Of a stretch of 7,030 bases of DNA, positions 5,849-7,030 are shown piece after piece (within the stretch, counting starts at the first letter, position 1; every line of letters begins with the position of its first letter). The stretch comes from Gemmatimonadota bacterium (lineage in GTDB: Bacteria > Latescibacterota > UBA2968 > UBA8231), in NCBI GenBank assembly GCA_018673255.1, contig JABHDC010000130.1, forward strand, positions 1-7,030. Reading direction: 5' to 3'. The translations under genes were made by a program, and so were the position numbers. The notes below the pieces were generated by a model. The model was not told where the DNA came from. It did not search any database and worked only from the letters and a program-made list of their open reading frames with translations.

Positions 5849-6350
5849 GCAGGGCATGCCGTAGAATTGCGTGTCGGGCGCGTCGGCGGCGTCGGGCACC
5901 AGTATGGTCTCGCCCTCAGTCCACTCTACGAAGTCGGTGCTCTCGGCCCGGCCGATGACGCGCTTTCCCACCGGGCCGCGAAAGTGCTGGTTGTTCTCCA
6001 TGTGCACGGCGTAGCACTGGCGGATGGGGTCCCAGCCCATGAAGTGCATCGGCCCCCAGCGACCCTGCCGCGGCAAGTAGTCGACGACAGGCGCCGAAGT
6101 CGCGCGGCGTCAGGCAGGTCTCCGGCAGGATGTTGTTGCGCTTTGAGCCTTCGAATTCCACCAGGCCCAATTCAGGCTTCTCCCAGTGGACGCCGTCGTT
6201 GGAGGTGGCCAGGCACAGACGTTGGGCGGCGTATTCGTCAAAGCGCTCGTCGACGACGATGTCATCCCCCTCGCGGCGCACTTTGTACCAGTATGTCGTG
6301 TACCACATCTTGAAGAGCTGCTTCTGCGAGCCGATGTCGATCAGTGCCAT
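5849..6350 (-). pseudogene. decayed 'IDIGSQKQLF' glycosidase-like gene (five-bladed propeller type)
   Basis: The fragment starts at ATG 6350 with MALIDIGSQKQLF, the usual opening of a family of GH43/GH32-like proteins in Latescibacterota and Planctomycetota. It then jumps straight to KMWYT; as I remember the family, about 50 residues (VDD-YLIES... to ...LF) normally lie between these. It continues with CLATSNDGVHWEKPELGLVE and GSKRNNILPET, then shifts frame at about 6089-6097. In the new frame it reads VVDYLPRQGRWGPMHFMGWD, then GRAESTDFVEWTEGETI and DTQFYGMPC. Family similarity ends near 5849, where the frame runs on through about 100 bases into the pseudouridine synthase. With an internal loss, a frame change (one extra or two missing bases) and no C-terminal half, it cannot encode a working enzyme. 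An intact member would hydrolyse a plant or algal glycan. An assembly error at one junction is possible but would not explain all three. Confidence 0.78.
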
Positions 6351-6450
6351 TCTTCACTCTCTGGAGACAAGATTGATGAAACACCAACCAGGCCAATGCT
6401 GACACCCTACGTAGTCCCCTGAAGGACGACAAACCCACCACATCCTACAC

Positions 6451-6455
6451 GGAGA
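6451..6455 (+). promoter_or_regulatory. ribosome binding site of the PL26-like gene
   Basis: GGAGA lies seven bases ahead of the ATG at 6463. It supports that start within the 112-base divergent spacer (6351-6462), in which I see no clear promoter boxes. Confidence 0.5.
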
Positions 6456-6462
6456 CCCACCC

Positions 6463-7030
6463 ATGTCCACCGCCGTCACCGTCCGCGACCTCACCGACAC
6501 CTGCCGTCCTCGGCCCGCTGGCGGCGGCATACCCCTGCCCGAGAGCGCCGCTCCCCAGGGCGCCACCTTCCGCCTCGTAGCCGCCGACGGCACCGACGTG
6601 CCGGTCCAGGCCGAAGTGCTCGCCAGCTGGCAGGATGGCAGCGCGCGCTGGGTCCTGCTGGACTTCATCGCCGATCCCGATCCCGGTGGCCTGTCCGTTT
6701 ACCAGCTCCACTGGGACACGGCGGCGTCCCCCGGCGAGGCCAGCCCCACATCGACGGTCACACCCGCGAGCTCTGCGCCCGGCGCTCTCATCACTCTCGA
6801 CGGCCGCCTCGCCGTGGATCTGCAGCTCACCCTCGGCGACGGCACGCTCTGCGCGGCCCGAGCCCTTGCCTCTCGGTGCCTCAGTGCTGGCCCCATCCGC
6901 ATCACCACTGAGCTGCGCGGAGATTTCGAGCGACCGGACGGGGCGCGCGTCTTCAGTTTCCGTCTCTATGCCACCGTCTATCCTGGGCGACCTCACATCA
7001 AGCTGGAGCCGCTCATCCTGGTCGACTCCG
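6463..7030 (+). CDS. PL26/YetA-like exo-rhamnogalacturonan lyase-type protein, N-terminal part
   Basis: The frame is open from ATG 6463 through the right edge (189 codons, no stop), with strongly GC-rich codon use (46 of 60 bases at 6481-6540). The N-terminus matches the RIFT-barrel domain of PcRGLX/YetA-like proteins. GGGIPLPES (20-28) corresponds to the family's 'G-x-PLP-x-G'; FRLVAADGTDVPVQAEVLA (36-54) gives the 'L-D-x-x-G-x-x-VP-x-Q' strand; SWQDGSARWVLLDF (55-68) is the hallmark 'RWPDGS-x-[KR]W-x-L-x-DF'. A long sheet region with RPDGARVFSFRLYATVYPGR follows. Family members cleave rhamnogalacturonan or related uronic-acid polymers, and full length is usually 800-1000 residues, so the catalytic part is beyond the window. 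No signal peptide is visible at the chosen start. The gene is divergent from the dead glycosidase. Activity is inferred from the first domain only. Confidence 0.8.
   Translation, partial: MSTAVTVRDLTDTCRPRPAGGGIPLPESAAPQGATFRLVAADGTDVPVQAEVLASWQDGSARWVLLDFIADPDPGGLSVYQLHWDTAASPGEASPTSTVTPASSAPGALITLDGRLAVDLQLTLGDGTLCAARALASRCLSAGPIRITTELRGDFERPDGARVFSFRLYATVYPGRPHIKLEPLILVDS

Noticed and set aside
6085..6100. Programmed ribosomal frameshift in the glycosidase
   Set aside because: There is no slippery run at the site, and the gene also lacks an internal block and its whole C-terminal half, so decay explains it better.

Overview
The window is GC-rich bacterial DNA. It carries carbohydrate-breakdown genes of families common in Latescibacterota-, Planctomycetota- and Lentisphaerota-type genomes: a GH95-like inverting-type glycosidase, a sugar isomerase/epimerase-like TIM barrel, a PL26-like exo-rhamnogalacturonan lyase, and a decayed 'IDIGSQKQLF' glycosidase. 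My best guess at the source is an environmental (marine or aquatic) member of one of these phyla. That rests on remembered family distributions, so I hold it loosely.

Layout. 1-561 (+) is the C-terminal part of a stomatin/paraslipin-like SPFH membrane-organising protein, cut by the left edge. It converges on a large minus-strand glycosidase (667-3168). A 255-base divergent region (3169-3423) separates that from a plus-strand TIM-barrel isomerase/epimerase (3424-4239) with a strong Shine-Dalgarno. Then come about 800 bases without an intact gene (4240-5038). This stretch is not blank: it holds a 54/53-base tandem repeat with a recurring small palindrome, the probable 5' end of a broken hipA-type toxin gene, and copies of a short dispersed repeat that also occurs at about 3245. 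Next, on the minus strand, are an RluA-family pseudouridine synthase (5039-5746) of visibly lower GC and, directly upstream of it, the remains of a glycosidase (5849-6350) that has lost an internal block, changed frame once and been cut off. The last gene (6463 to the right edge, +) is the N-terminal RIFT-barrel part of a PL26/YetA-like protein.

How it fits together. The GH95-like enzyme and the isomerase/epimerase share one divergent control region and could act in sequence: release of a sugar from a glycan, then its isomerisation. The PL26-like lyase would add pectin/rhamnogalacturonan breakdown. None of the glycan enzymes with a visible N-terminus has an obvious signal peptide, so they are predicted to be cytoplasmic. 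The middle and right part (4240-6350) looks like a zone of rearrangement and gene decay, with a truncated toxin gene, repeats, a dead glycosidase and a compositionally different housekeeping-type gene next to it. I see no convincing new multi-gene defence or mobile system. The most interesting observations are the decay junctions and the repeat family.
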